A stretch of DNA of 64,000 bases from Aquila chrysaetos chrysaetos (lineage: Eukaryota > Chordata > Aves > Accipitriformes > Accipitridae): contig NC_044009.1 of NCBI RefSeq assembly GCF_900496995.4, positions 34,681,505-34,745,504 of the forward strand, read 5' to 3'. Numbering within the stretch: position 1 is the first letter of the stretch; every line of letters begins with the position of its first letter. The notes beneath the pieces are model-generated. The model saw only the letters and a program-made list of their open reading frames with translations, was not told where the DNA came from and did not search any database. This document shows, piece by piece, positions 1 through 13,620 of the stretch. Position numbers and translations under genes: made by a program.

Positions 1-1427
1 CTCCTTGCTTGCCAAAGTAAAGCACACAATGAAGATGCAAAGAAAGTGTGCAGAGCAGCAGCAAAGCGACAAACTACATGCCATCTAGGGCCCCTCAGTT
101 GAATAACACAGCTGGTACCCGAATGAATCAACCAAGCAAAATCCAATACAATAGTCTGTCATTACTACAATTGAAGTGAAAGCACCTGGCATCCCTCATC
201 AGCTCCTTCAATGACTCTCCCTGGCTCAGTGGCAGCCTTGTGCCCTCCTTTGAAGTTCATAATTGAATCCGCAAAAGAATATACAACTATTTGCCCATTG
301 TAAAAAGCAAGTACTTGGCATGTCCTGCCAAGCTGTAGCCTATAAATCGCTGGGCAACACACTCACAGTGATTGTTGAAACTGCTTGAAAGCAATCTGCA
401 TTTAAAAAAATCAGATCTGTAATGACAACCAGAGCTACGACGTTAACAAAACTCCTAAAATTCAGCAAAGGGAGGTGCTTTGGGAAGAAGGACAGCAGTT
501 AGCAAGCCTGTGAGGATGTCCACATATGCTTGCATTTGCTTGCAAGAAAACAAGAATGTGTGGGCAGAGCAGAACAAGGTTCCTCTTCCTTTACTACTGA
601 ATTCAGCAAGAACATAGTCTGACAGACCTCTCCCAGCTCATTGTTGCCCACTGCTGAAACAGCAAACATTTGACAAGTGCTACATTTTCCTACGTTTGGG
701 ACCCCTCAATCAGGAACATCCTTCTCCTGAAATATCCAATCCAACAAAAAGATTTAACTGATCAGAAAGAAAATGAACTCTTTGGCACAAGAAAGTAAAG
801 ACAGTGCATGGGCAACCCCAACTCACTTTGGATCACCTGCTATTTTCAGATGATCTCATCCACAGATGAACAAGTCATTGGTAAGACCAAAGAGAATTAT
901 TTCTCTTTCCACAAAAACATCTCAGATGTAGACTGTCACTGCCAAGCTAACAATGAGAAACCCAATTTCATGGGCCCTAGGAAGGAAAGCAAAAACAGAA
1001 CTGCAGAAATCTTTGAAATCCAGTATCTTCTCTCAGGCTGCCCCACTACTTGGTTCTTACAGTACAAGAAAAAAAGGGAACTAGCAAACGGTCTTTCCTC
1101 TGGTATTCAGTCCCAGTTTCTGGTAATCAGCAGTTTAAAGTTTTCCTAAGCTGGTGATTGCATCTGTTGAATTAACATCATTGTGCTTAATTACCTAATT
1201 CCTTTCTAACCTATTTACCCTTATAGCCTCCACAATATCCCACATCACTAAGTTTTGCACTTGAACGCTGTACTTGTGGAAAAATTGTTTCTCTCGTTTT
1301 CAACTTAGTGATTGATAATTTCATTGAAATTCACTATTTCTGCTATAATGAAATAGTTAGGATTTATTCTGTATTCACTTTATTTTTCACGGTATCACAG
1401 CCTGTCTCCTGAATTGCCTCATTGCGT
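1..1427 (-). other. SLC4A10: SLC4A10 intron 1, unique AT-rich sequence
   Basis: This is non-coding sequence to the left of the SLC4A10 first coding exon, so intronic if that gene continues leftward. I see no SLC4A10 second-exon codons on the minus strand here or anywhere between 1 and 19202. A 113-codon open frame at 808-1149 (+) has no recognisable features and is treated as chance. Confidence 0.6.
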
Positions 1428-2398
1428 TCCTCAGGTGTCAGTATTGGGACCGGCACTGTTTAACATCTTTGTCGGACAGTGGGATGGAGTGCACCCTCAG
1501 CAAGTTTGCCGACAACACCAAGCTGTGTGGTGTGGTCGACACGCTGGAGGGAAGGGATGCCATCCAGTGGGACCTTGACAGGCTTGAGGCGGACCCATGT
1601 GAACCTCATGAAGTTCAACAACGCCAAGTGCAAGGTCCTGCACATGGGTCGAGACAATCCCAGTCACAAATACAGGCTGGGCAATGAGTGGATTGAGAGC
1701 AGCCCTGAGGAGGAGGGCTTGGAGGTGTTGGTTGATGAGAAGCTCAACATGACCTGGCAATGTGCACTTGGAGCCCAGAAAGCCAACCATACCCTGGGCT
1801 GCATCAAAAGAAGCGTAACCAGCACGTTGAGGAAAGTGGTTCTCCCCCACTACTCTGCTCTCGTGAGACCCCACCTGGAGTACCGCATTCACCTCTGGGG
1901 CCCCCAACATAAGAAGGACATGGACCTGTTGGAGTGAGTCCAGAGGAGGGCCACAAAGATGAACAGAGGGCTGGAGCACCTCTCCTATGAAGGCAGGCTG
2001 AGAGTTGAGGTTGTTCAGACTAGAAAAGAAAAGGCAAGGCTCTGGGGAGACCTTAATAGCAGCCTTCCAGTACCTAAAGGGAGCCTACAAGAAAGCCGGA
2101 GAGGGACTTTTTACAAGGGCATGTAGTGATAGGACAAGGGGTAATAGCTTTAAACTGAAAGAGAACAGATTTAGATTAGATATAAGGAAGAAATTCTTCA
2201 CTGCGAGGGTGGTGAGGCACTGGAACAGGTTGCCCAGAGAAGTTGTGGATGCCCCATCCCTGGAAGTGTTCAAGGCCAGGCTGGATGGGGCTTTGAGCAA
2301 CCTGGTCTAGTGGAAGGTGTCCCTGCCCACGGCAGGGGGGTTGGAATTAGATGATCTTTAAGGTCCCTTCCAACCCAAAATATTTTGTGATTCTACAG
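1428..2398 (+). mobile_element. CR1 LINE fragment, 3' part of ORF2 and 3' UTR
   Basis: This plus-strand CR1 retrotransposon fragment starts near the reverse transcriptase segment SVLGP...LFNIF. It then shows [13 protein letters not shown], where the family has the catalytic FADD box with Asp (here Asp-Asn). After several frame breaks it continues through [12 protein letters not shown] and RVVRHWNRLPREVV to the CR1 3' UTR, ending in a GTGATTCTACAG-type tail near 2398. A segment between LFNIF and TLSKF is deleted. The copy is dead, and 5' truncation is normal for CR1. Confidence 0.93.
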
Positions 2399-5300
2399 TT
2401 TCCAGAACAACTCCTAATCTATGTAGCTTCAATTTGAACAAAAACTATTTCCTCACTGGTCAAGAAATGCTGAATGACACAACCTCAAAATATGATCCAG
2501 AGTTTACAGTCCTGAAGTTAAAAGCTCAGGGAAAGCCCAATCTGAGGTTGCCAGCACTGAGGGCTATCATCAATGACATTAGCTGAGACCATTCCAGATG
2601 GTGACTGTCACTACCACATGAAAGCTGTGGATAGATTAGATAACATTTAGTATTCCTCATTTTTTCCTTGAGGAAAGACAAAAAATATGCAGAAGGTACT
2701 CTGAAAGGTTTTTTTATATTGTGTCCATATCAGCAGCCACTTAACTCTCACCTGCCCTTAAACATAGGTGTACACTTGTGTGAAGCACAGGCAACAGAAG
2801 TGCAGGAGGAAATGCCCGAGTAGAGCACAGCACTGAAAAGGAGCACAACCTGGACAACAAGCATCCTAGACAGTCTAGCACAAAGAAAACCATTCTAGGG
2901 AGAGATGGAATTTGTTACAGAAAAAGGATACTGAGAGCCAGCAGTAGCACCTAAAAATCAAGAGATTGGCTCAAAAGATGAGATTTAAAAAGAAGAACAC
3001 TAGGATGATTTTTGCCTTCTAGATTATCAAGACTGACATTTTCACATTTCCATCTCTACTATGAAAGCTAAACTCCTGCCTATTTGATTTTTACCTTTTA
3101 AATAAAAATCTAGAATGTAGGTGTTTTCTTGGCATTGGTGTTACAAGATTGCAAGATTATAGCAAAAACACAAAAGTTGACAATAATGATTCGATACTGA
3201 ATTTTCTTTTTAATTTCTTGCTCTTTTCATGAGACTCACAATTCATATCCACATCTTAGATCACTCATGTTCATAATACGTCTGTAATCTTAGCAATTCT
3301 AAATGATAGGAACTTTCCTATCACTTGTATTCCTATCCCCATCAATCAAGATACCTAAAATGAAACACTTGAAATTGAGACTTTGTGAAGGAATCCCATT
3401 GCTGACTGTGGATTGAGTGGCTTTTCCATTCCAAATAAGAAAAGGAAAAAAATTTTTTTCTTTTCCTTTTTTTTTTTTTAATACTACCACCAATTTTAAA
3501 GGCACTTATTGGAAGCTGCTTTAAGGCTTAGAATATTGTAATAAATCTCAGTGTGATCTTCGTGCCTTGAAAAAGTTTGGTCATTAGGAAATGCTGAGCA
3601 CCTGCCATCTCAAAACAAAGCCTGGGTTTAGATAATTCAAATGAAGTACTACTAGTACTATAACACAGTATTAATAACAAACCAAAGGAAAATTTATTTA
3701 GTCTTGTATTTCTTGGGAGATGAAAACATTCAGTTGAATTGAATATTTGCCATCAGGCAGAAATTTTAAAAAAGATTCCCATTAGAATGAAAACTATTTT
3801 CATATTTGCATACATACGGACACAAAAAAACACACCTTTCTTAACAGACAAGAAAAGCCTGCTGGAAATATACTAAATGTTAGCAGGAAAATAATCAGTT
3901 ACATTGTGGACTAAACAAACTAATTCACTCATAATAATTACAAATCAGTATTATTTTCCTATACAAAATCTATCAGTAGCAGAAATAAACCCACTCTTAG
4001 TAAAAAAATGAGTTATTAAAACCTGTACTGTAACTGTAAAGCATTAACAGTACTGTATTACAGTTTGCACAGACCATTTTTCAATTCTTTTGTTTTTGCT
4101 CAAGACAATCTTGCCAGACTTATTTTAATGACATTTTTTACTTTTAAAGGAATATTCATAATGGAAGTACTATGTAAACAGTTATTTCTGCAATCACTGT
4201 GAAATTAAAAATTTGAGATTCAAAGATCAAAGTATAGCAGATAGCAGAAGAACAGTCTCTGGGTTACAGTATTTGAATGAGAGTAATCATAATCCTCTAG
4301 AATTTTTAAATTTCATATCCATAAAACAGGACTTCCCGAATCCATAAAATTTGCTATTTGTTGTGTCAAGAAAATTAAAAGTTTTATTAGCCTGAAGAAA
4401 AAAACAAATTTGGAAATAAAAGCACAAACTAAGACATATTTTTAATTCTGTCCATTCACAATTTGTAACTATTATTATTTACACTCTTACAACAAGCACT
4501 TTATGTGATTACAGTCATAATGGTTATGCTGCAATAGCTCAGTAATTTCCATGAGCAAACAGGAGAATAACAAACTAGAGAAAAAGTAGATTCTATTATT
4601 TTTGCACTGCCAGGAATCTATTTGTTTGTGATCAAGCCAATAAACAAGTTTATTATTCATGTGTGTACTGTCCTAGTTCCTGAATTGGCCAGTCATGGAC
4701 CAGGACCCCTTCATGACAGACCCTGCATGCACCCAGAACAAAAATAGGGTCCTCATCCCAAAAGGTTCACACAATTTTTTGCCTAAACAAATAAACAAAA
4801 AATACAACCACCTCAACTCAGTGGCTCATTTACAGCATCTTATCCATGCTGTAATGAACTACTTTGTTTATTCTTACATGATACCAGGCACAAAGCTGAT
4901 TACCCCAATGTTATCAAGGGTAAACCTACCTTGCATTTATGTAAGGTCAGTGCATGCAACTAAAGAATCAGAAGAAAAGGCTCTGATGCTACCTACCTCA
5001 CAGCAGGTTTTTTGTACAGCCATCCTTTGTATGCAAGTCAAGGGAGAACAGATAGACACAAACAAACATGAAATAATGCATAACTTCTGAAGAGTGCCAC
5101 AGTTATCAATTTTAATAGCCTAAAAGTCACCAAGAATTGGTTTTGTAGAGATTACCTTTTTCTAATGTTGTCATTGAAACACTACTCAAAATTTTTATAT
5201 GACAAGTTGCTCTAAATACCAGACCACTTCTAGAATCACAATTTCCAGACTTTAAGATGAAAAAAATGGTTTCAGAACAAGAACACTACTTTCCCACCAG

Positions 5301-7079
5301 ACTTTCTCAGGTCCTACATCGGATGCTTCATCAAAACCTACATTCATTTTGTTGAACTACCCAAGACATTTAAGTGGTATGAATGTGCACACACCTGGAT
5401 TGTACAGGTCTTGAGTCATTCACACAAAAATAAACAAAAGTCAAACAAAAAACCCATTTAGTCAAGTTTTACACATTTACATGTTTTGGTAATACTTTCA
5501 CTAGATGTCTTCACTCTTAATATTTCCATATATTTCTTTCAAAGATTCTTTTAAGAAGTTCAATCTGTTCTGCCTAGCTTAACTTTTTTCATAGACATAC
5601 ATATATTAACAAGTTTCATACTGACGGAGAAATTTGGGGGAAGAAGGCAGGGTAAGGTAGCTTTGGGATTTAGGGGGTTTTGCCTGTAATGTCTTGGGAT
5701 TTGCAAGCTATAATCCTGTTACCATGTACATCTCATTGTACCTGCTAATGGGAACATGGTTCCTGCAGCAGAAGCTAGTCCAAGGCAAATCCCTCATCAT
5801 GGGTACAGTGGAGATATCCAGTTCTCAAAACCAACCTTTTTCCTCCACAAATCTGCTTCTGCTGGCTGCATGTCTTGTTAATACATGTGTAGTCTTTAGT
5901 GACTTAATATTTTGCAAGGCAACAAAGTTTTTGCTGCTTGTTTTTTGCCCAAATTTGGCCAATGTAGAAGCACTGGACATAGACGTGGAAAAAAATCATG
6001 GTTCACAAATATTCGGTGGAGAGTTAGTAGGTTTTTGCTCATTTATTTCTTAAGCGTGTCTTCAATGGGTCTTCTCCACTCCAGAGGTAACTGCAGTTTT
6101 CTCTTGCTCTGGGCAATACTGGCTTGCATTTAGAAACATCTCACCTACTCTTAGTTACGGCTAGGCAAATAGAAGAAAATTTTCATGTATTTGCTGGCCA
6201 AAGTAAATCAATTCAGATACAGCGGGCGCAGACTCCTAAACTTTTAGGCAAGATGAAGTGAAACGAACACAATCAAACTACACAAACTATAGATCACTGA
6301 AAAACATTTCATCCTCCCTAAAACTGAATGTGGCTTTTTCTTTAAAAATTACTTTAAAAGTCTAACCTTTTCTTCCAATGTCATTTTAGAGGAAAGTCCT
6401 GTGAGTTACATGAGGTTTCAGTGGGTACTCCATAGAAGGGTTTTTCTCAATCCATTTCCCTACAAGATGAAGACTGGAAAGGGTTATTCCAAAAGCAAAA
6501 GGCAAATTTGATTTTAATGAAGAAAGCCAGCTGGATGGCTACAGAAAAACTCCTTTCCATGAAACTGGTGAGGATAAGCATGAAGACTTCTGCACTGCTT
6601 AATACTATTTTTGAGAGCATGTTCACCTATTCTGGATTCATCCAGATGCTTCTCTCAAAAAAAGATATGGAATTCACCTATTATTAGGATTTTCACATGG
6701 GAAGATTCTCGGAAGAGTATGAAACAAGCTTTGTGAGTGCTTTTACAGCTCATTGCCACATTTAATTTCAGAAGCTATTATAATGTTGCAATAAAAACAA
6801 GTGGACATAGTTAAGTATTTCACTATAACACAATCATTAAGAGGAAAAACAGAATAAAGTAGAAGCTTTCTAAAAGATAATTATATAGTCAGTCAAGTGT
6901 TATGTTTGAGCATTTCTACCTTCTCTTCAAATAAAGTGAAAGGATGACAGTAATCAAAGGAGATGGATAATATGGGTTACAACCTAAATTATGAAATTTT
7001 CTGCAAAAAAGTAAAGTCTCAGAATATAGCAGACTTGCAGAGACTGCATGAACATTTGTACTGGTGATAGGCATCGATT
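2399..7079 (-). other. SLC4A10: SLC4A10 intron 1, AT-rich segment
   Basis: AT-rich non-coding DNA with no recognisable exon. A stretch near 4688-4790 resembles a strongly decayed ancient amniote dispersed repeat (the 'gaccaggacccc...cagaacaaaaa...gtcc' pattern). Open frames at 4695-5090 and 5694-6053 lack domains, splice sites and start context, and I do not call them. Confidence 0.5.
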
Positions 7080-7358
7080 GGGCATGTAGTGACAGGACAA
7101 GGGGAAATGGCTTTAAACTGAAAGAGGGTAGATTTAGATTAGATATAAGGAAGAAGTTCGCGAGGGTGGTGAGGCACTGGGACAGGTTGCCCAGAGATTT
7201 GTTGTGGATGCCCCATCCCTGGAAGTGTTCAAGGCCAGGCTGGATGGGGCTTTGAGCAACCTGGTCTAGTGGAAGGTGTCCCTGCCCATGGCAGGGGGTT
7301 GGAACTAGATGATCTTTAAGGTCCCTTCCAACCCAAACCATTCTATGATTCTACGATA
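7080..7358 (+). mobile_element. CR1 LINE 3'-end fragment
   Basis: This short plus-strand CR1 fragment covers the ORF2 terminus ([31 protein letters not shown]) and the 3' UTR, ending with ATTCTATGATTCTACGA. It resembles the 3' end of the copy at 1428-2398 closely, so both probably belong to the same or closely related subfamilies. It carries small indels and is 5'-truncated. Confidence 0.93.
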
Positions 7359-10083
7359 CTTTCAGAACTTATATGAGTCCCAAACAAGGTAGCAGTAACC
7401 TCAAAAGAACTGGGAACTGTAGGTTGTTTCCAAGAACATCATTAAGATGGCTGGCAACAACTGCTGCATAGATTTGTGGCTAAGGGAGTGGAAGGGAACA
7501 CTACTTTTATTCTATAAATTCATTTCAAACACCAATAGATATAATATCTCTTCTGTTGGCACAATAATGTACTGTTCTGGGACACTCTGGTTCTATTTTG
7601 GTACTTGCCTAAATAGGTCACAAAAATGATTAAAAGAAATTCTTAAAGCATGCTGATTTTTCTGAAAAAGGATACAGGTTATCCACATTTTCATGAAAGC
7701 AAAGGTAGAAGAATGCCCGCTCTTCCACAGGCAATATGAAATTACAATTTTTGTTACATACATCATACTACAGAGCATACCAGGAGAATATATCCTCTTC
7801 CTTATGAATTTTCAGATCATAAACTTGCAATCTTTTCAATTTTGCATCAATATACTCGAGATGCTGGTGGTGCAACCTCACAAAAAACTGTTCTGCATTC
7901 TTAGGAGATGATATCAAACTTTATCGATTTCCACTCCAGCAGAACACGTGAAAATTTTTTTTTGTTAATAGGGACAATAATGGTTCACCCACTTCTGCAT
8001 GGCTGTTCAGCAGTCCTTCGGAACAGTGTATCTATAAGCTCAACCTTGAATCCCAAGCTAAAGAACAAATCTCCAGAGCAAATGACTGGCTAATACTTGC
8101 CATTCAAATCCTCACCTTACCACTATCATCACTTAGCTGCAGTTCAAATGAAAAATACCAACTTCCTACATTTAGCAGAGCATATAATTTATAAATTTAG
8201 CTAAAAGCTCAAGATTCACTTTTGTTTTACAGCTGTTGTAATAGGCTTTGTCTTATGAGATAAGCAGATGAAATAATTAAACAAGAATGAGAATGACATC
8301 TTCAACTCTATGAGTTGGGCCTTGAAAAAAGATGCACATTTCTAGAGCTGCAGTTAGACTTCATTGATTGTCGCATGGGAATTTTTGCAACTTCCTCAAG
8401 CTGACTTTAGACATCATTATGCTGCTTAATTACAAAAAGAAAGCTTTCATACTTTCCTGTATCTTTTCAGTATGCATTTCCCAAAAAAAAGTCAACACCT
8501 TAATTTGTGAAGAAACACATCGATATTTTTCTTAGTTGAATTTTAACAATACGACTGATAGGGTTCCTGTTTGGCTATTGGGAAACTGTCAAAGATACAG
8601 ATAGACATATAGATGGATAAATGGACGTTGAAAGCAAAATCCTCTTTGTAGAAATACACTCTAGCACAAATGTATTGATTGCATCTTCGGTCCAACCAGA
8701 ACTATGAGAGACTGCAGGATCTTATCCTGGAATTACTTTTTTTTTTGTGCTTCATTTTTCAACAGAAATATAACTTTACAGAATGAAATAGTTCCATCTT
8801 AGCATTCAGAAATTTGATGTTTCAGTCCACTAACAAAACACAAAATTGAAAATTTTACTGAATCATAATTACAAATACTGAGCACATCAATATAATGCAA
8901 CCCTTTTTTATTTCTAATTTGTATTCCACAATCATAAATAAAATTATTCAAATTTACCAGTAGCATTTTCCTGAATCCCAAAATTAAAATGCTTGAGAAG
9001 AAAAAACAAACCTGCAATCCTGAAGTTATTTTTTATTCCCCTGTGGATTCTATTCTTTGATTCTATAAAGAAAAACTATGAAAACTACTAGTCAGTACCA
9101 ATAAAAAATCTAAAGCACTTATGATCTGATACACAATTTCCCAGATTGTACCTTTATTTCCTGTTGATGTTTACAACACTATAAACATCCTTAACACCAC
9201 ACAATCACCACAGAGTTTTCCCTAGGAAAGATCTGACATGAAATCACATTCTTGCTGATGGCTGCTTACTTCTAAAATAAAACCCTTGTACACATTCATA
9301 TCTTGAAAAGGAAGTTTACATGTACATACAATCTTCCTCTCCAGAAATGACATGGTATTTCGCTATTGAATTTAATGACATATTTGCCAGACTAATTACA
9401 GTTTAAGTATCTATTTGCTATTTTTGCCAGAATCTAATAGCAGGGTTTGGGTTTTTTTCCATCCTTACATAGTTTCAGTGACTATGAATGCCTCTACAGA
9501 GAATCTAGCACAATTGTTAGCGACTGATATCTGGAACAATTCCTCAGAACAGTGGCTTCAGATCAGTTTTTCTTGATTTATAGCATTTTAAGTACTTTTA
9601 ATATAGGTTTCCAGAAAAAGGTGCAAAACCATCTCAATCTCTCTCCAAAAAGCAACACAAACATGCAATACTTTCTGGCATTTTTAAGTGTGATAGCTAC
9701 AAAGCGATTGCTCCCAGTGAAACTTGTCCTGGAACTTCTTGCAGCCCCACTGATGCAGACAGACTCCTATGCTCTTTAAAAACTCAATAGGACTCAAAGA
9801 AGGCTTAAAAATCTACATTTAAGATTAGCATTTTGCAGATACAAATTCATAAATAATGTTACATTTTATATTTTTGTATGGTTTTAAAACCTGCTTGCAG
9901 TCACAAAACTGGATGAACGGTAGGCATTTTTCTTTTTAATGCACTCTTTGAATGTGTTTATAGTAAATGTAAATATTTATAGTACATTCGAGATTCAAGT
10001 GGACTTAACTGAAGGTATCAACATTTATAATCCAGGTAAACTGCTCCTTTCTCCTCAGTTTGCACATAATATATCATCCGTCT
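7359..10083 (-). other. SLC4A10: SLC4A10 intron 1, AT-rich segment
   Basis: This is non-coding AT-rich DNA between two CR1 copies. I recognise no exon, RNA gene or further repeat. Short open frames in it have no protein features. Confidence 0.5.
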
Positions 10084-13022
10084 ATAGAATCATAGAATCA
10101 TTTAGGTTGGAAAAGACCTTCAAGATCATCGAGTCCAACCATCAACCATGCCCACTAAACCATGTCCTGAAGTACCCCGTCCACTCGCTTTTTGAATACC
10201 TCCAGGGATGGTGACTCAACCACTTCCCTGGGCAGCCCATTCCAATGTCTGACAACCCTATCCGTAAAAAAATTTTTCCTAATATCTAACCTAAATCTCC
10301 CTTGCCTCAACTTGAGGCCATTTCCTCTCGTCCTATCTCCAGCCACCTGACAGAAGAGACCAGCACTCACCTCACTACAACCCCCTTCAGGTAGTTGTAG
10401 AGAGGGATAAGGTCTCCCCTCAGCCTCCTCTTCTCCAGACTAAACAACCCCAGTTCCCTCAGCCGCTCCTCATAAGACTTGTGCTCCAGGCCCTCCACCA
10501 ACTTGGTTGCCCTTCTCTGGACACGCTCCAGCACCTCAATGTCTTTCCTGTAGTGAGGGGCCCAAAACTGAACACAGTACTGGAGGTGCGGCCTCACCAG
10601 TGCCGAGTACAACCACCTCCCTGCTCCTGCCGGCCACACTATTTCTGATACAGGCCAGGATGCCATTGGCCTTCTTGGCCACCTGGGCACACTGCTGGCT
10701 CATGTTCAGCCAGCTGTCAACCAGCACCCCCAGGTCTTCCTCTGCCAGGCAGCTTTCCAGCCACTCTTCCCCAAGCCTGTAGCGCTGCATGGGGTTGCTG
10801 TGACCGAAGTGCAGGACCCGGCACTTGGCCTTGTTGAACTTCACACGATTGGCCTCAGCCCATCGATCCAGCCTGTCCAGATCTCTCTGTAGAGCCTCCC
10901 TACCCTCGAGCAGATCGACCCTGCCTCCCAGCTTGGTGTCGTCTGCAAACTTGCTGAGGGTGCCCTCGATCCCCTCATCCAAATCATCGATAAAGATATT
11001 AAACAGAACAGGGCCCAACACCGAGCCCTTAGGAACACCACTTGTGACCCACCGCCAACTGGATTTCACCCCATTCACCACAACCCTCTGGGCTCGGCCA
11101 TCCAGCCAGTTTTTCACCCAGAGGAGAGTAAACTTATCCAAGCCATGAGACGCCAGTTTCTCAAGGAGTATGCCATGAGAGACAGTGTCAAAGGCCTTGC
11201 TGAAGTCAAGGAAGATAACATCCACAGCCTTTCCCTCATCCACTAGGCGGGTCATCTGGTCATAGAAGGAGATCAGGTTGGTCAAGCACGACCTGCCTTT
11301 CATAAACCCATGCTGACTGGGCCTGATCCCCTTCTTATCCTGGACTTGCCATGTGAGTGCTCTCAAGACAAACCGTTCCATAATCCTCCCCAGTACCAAG
11401 GTCAGGCTGACAGGCCCGTAGTGCCCCGGATCCTCCCTCCGACCCTTCTTATAAATGGGAGTCACATTGGCAAGCCTCCAGTCCTCTGGGACCTCCCCTG
11501 TTGACCAGGAACGCTGATAGATGATAGAGAGTGACTTGGCAAGGACCTCTGCCAGTTCCCTCAGTACTCTTGGATGGATCCCATCAGGTCCCATAGATTT
11601 CTGAGTGTCCAGATGGCGTAGTAGGTCACTAACTATTTCCTCCTGGATTAAGGAGGGTACATTATGCTCTTCATCCTTACCTTCCAGCTCAAGGGGTGGA
11701 GTACCCTGGGGATAACTGGACTCACTATTAAAGACTGAGGCAAAGAAGGCATTAAGTACCTCGGCCTTTTCCTCATCACTGGTTGCTACGTTCCCTTCTG
11801 TATCCGTTAAAGGAAAGATATTCTCCTTGGGATTCTTTCTACCGTTAACATATTTGTAAAAACATTTTTTGTTGTCCCTTACGATAGTGGCCAGATTTAG
11901 TTCTAGCTGAGCTTTTGCCTTTCTAATTTTCTCTCCGTATGATCTAACAAGATCCCTGTACTCCTCCCAAGTTGCCTGCTCTTTCCTCCAGAGATGATAA
12001 ACTCTCCTTCCTTTCTTGAGTCCTAGCAAAAGCTCCCCGTTCAGCCAGGCCGGTCGTTTTCCTTGGCGGTTCGACTTGCGGCACACGGGAATAGCCTGGT
12101 CCTGAGCCATTAAGATTTCCTTCTTAAAGAACGTCCATCCCTCCTGGACCCCTTTGCCCTTCAGGACCGTTTCCCAAGGGACTCTCTCAACCAGTGCCTT
12201 GAAGAGGCCAAAGTTAGCCCTCCGGAAGTCCATAGTGGTGGTTTTGCTGACCACCTTCCTTGCCTCACCAAAAATTGAAAATTCTATCATTTCATGGTCG
12301 CTAAGCCCAAGACGGCCTCCGACCATCACACCTCCCACCAGTCCTTCCCTGTTCGTAAACAACAGATCTAGCAAGGCTCCTCCCCTGGTTGGCTCACCCA
12401 CCAGCTGTGTCAGGAAGTTATCTTCCACACACTCCAGGAACCTCCTAGATTGTTTACTCACTGCTGTGTTGTATTTCCAGCAGATGTCCGGAAAGTTGAA
12501 GTCCCCCACGAGGACAAGGTCACACGATTCTGAGACTACTGCCAGCCGCTTGTAGAATGATTCATCTGCCTCTTCAGCCTGGTCAAGCAGTCTGTAACAG
12601 ACTCCCAGCACAATATCTGCCTTATTGGCTTTCCCTCTCATCCTCACCCATAAGCACTCCACCTTGTCATCAGAACCGTGTAGCTCTGTACAGTCAAAAC
12701 ACTTCCTAACATATAGAGCCACCCCACCACCTCTTCTACCTTGTCTATCCCTTCTGGAGAGCTTGTAGCCATCCATTGCAGCACTCCAGTCATGGGAGTC
12801 ATCCCACCACGTTTCCGTGATGGCAACTAAGTCATATCTATCCTGCTGCACGATGGCTTCCAGCTCCTCCTGTTTGTTGCCCATGCTGCGTGCGTTGGCA
12901 TACATGCATTTGAGCTGGGTTATCGAATCCACCCCTAACATCAGCATGCTGCCTCCAGGCTCATCTCTGGTGCACCTAGTTTTAACCCTATAAAACAGTC
13001 TTTCCAAAAAGACAAGAGTGAG
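10084..13022 (-). mobile_element. CR1 LINE with largely intact ORF2
   Basis: This is a 2.9-kb minus-strand CR1 retrotransposon. From 13007 an 823-codon frame runs uninterrupted to about 10610. It holds an apurinic-type endonuclease (residues about 33-245) with Glu65 in TETWW, Asp169 and Asn171 in GDFNF, and the SDH triad at 236-238. A reverse transcriptase follows (about 455-700) with LDFSKAFD (Asp601) and the FADD catalytic box at 687-690. The frame then shifts near 10612, where the conserved [12 protein letters not shown] continues in another frame, and again near 10370 before [10 protein letters not shown] and [13 protein letters not shown]. The 3' UTR ends at about 10084 in repeated ATTCTATG units, the CR1 hallmark. 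ORF1 and the 5' UTR are missing. Two frameshifts make it inactive, but it is young relative to the other copies. Confidence 0.97.
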
Positions 13023-13029
13023 CCCTTGT

Positions 13030-13620
13030 CACAGAATGATAGGATTGGAAGAGATCTCCTGAGGTCTAGTCCATCACTCAGCCCTAAAGCAGCAGTAACT
13101 GTATATGCATCTTTCCTGTCAGATATTTGTCTTACTTGTTTCTACAGATGGATAACGGAGATTCCAAAAACATGCTAGACAATTTGTTCCACTGCTTCAT
13201 TATCCTTAGCACTAGATAGCTTTCTTTAACATCCTTTTAATACTGTCCCATAACCTGTTCTTCTTTTCCTATTCAGTAGGGATATAAGAAAGAAACCAGT
13301 CTTTTTTGCAGCAGCAACCTTTTACATACTGAATGTGCGCATCTCCATGGTCAGGCTAAGGAATCCTAGTTTTTTCAAATCTTCTTTCATATTTTTTAGG
13401 CCCATGCTGATTTTTGGTTTTGTTCTTGAATTGCTCTGCAATTGCTATTCTTTTCTCAAAACAAAGCACATAGTACTGTACTAATCAGCTAATACCTTAC
13501 ATATGCCAAATATTACCTCACATACCTTGAAGACTTCATCCCTCCTAAATATCCTACTGTGCCTGTTTCTTTGCAGCAAGATCCTGCTCTGTTTGATTAA
13601 AACTGAGACCCTGCAAATCT
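13030..13620 (-). mobile_element. Older, diverged CR1 fragment abutting the younger one
   Basis: Starting about 8 bp beyond the younger CR1, the plus strand reads CACAGAATGATAGGATTGGAAGAG and continues with a decayed version of the CR1 3' region in the same (minus) orientation. The recognisable parts are the 3' UTR and 3' part of ORF2, out to about 13.5-13.6 kb. No frame is open. The right boundary is uncertain. Confidence 0.75.

Noticed and set aside
808-1149. 113-codon plus-strand frame
   Set aside because: Composition and context are those of random AT-rich DNA. No homology recognised.
10507-12555. Plus-strand frames within the CR1 element
   Set aside because: They are antisense shadows of CR1 ORF2.
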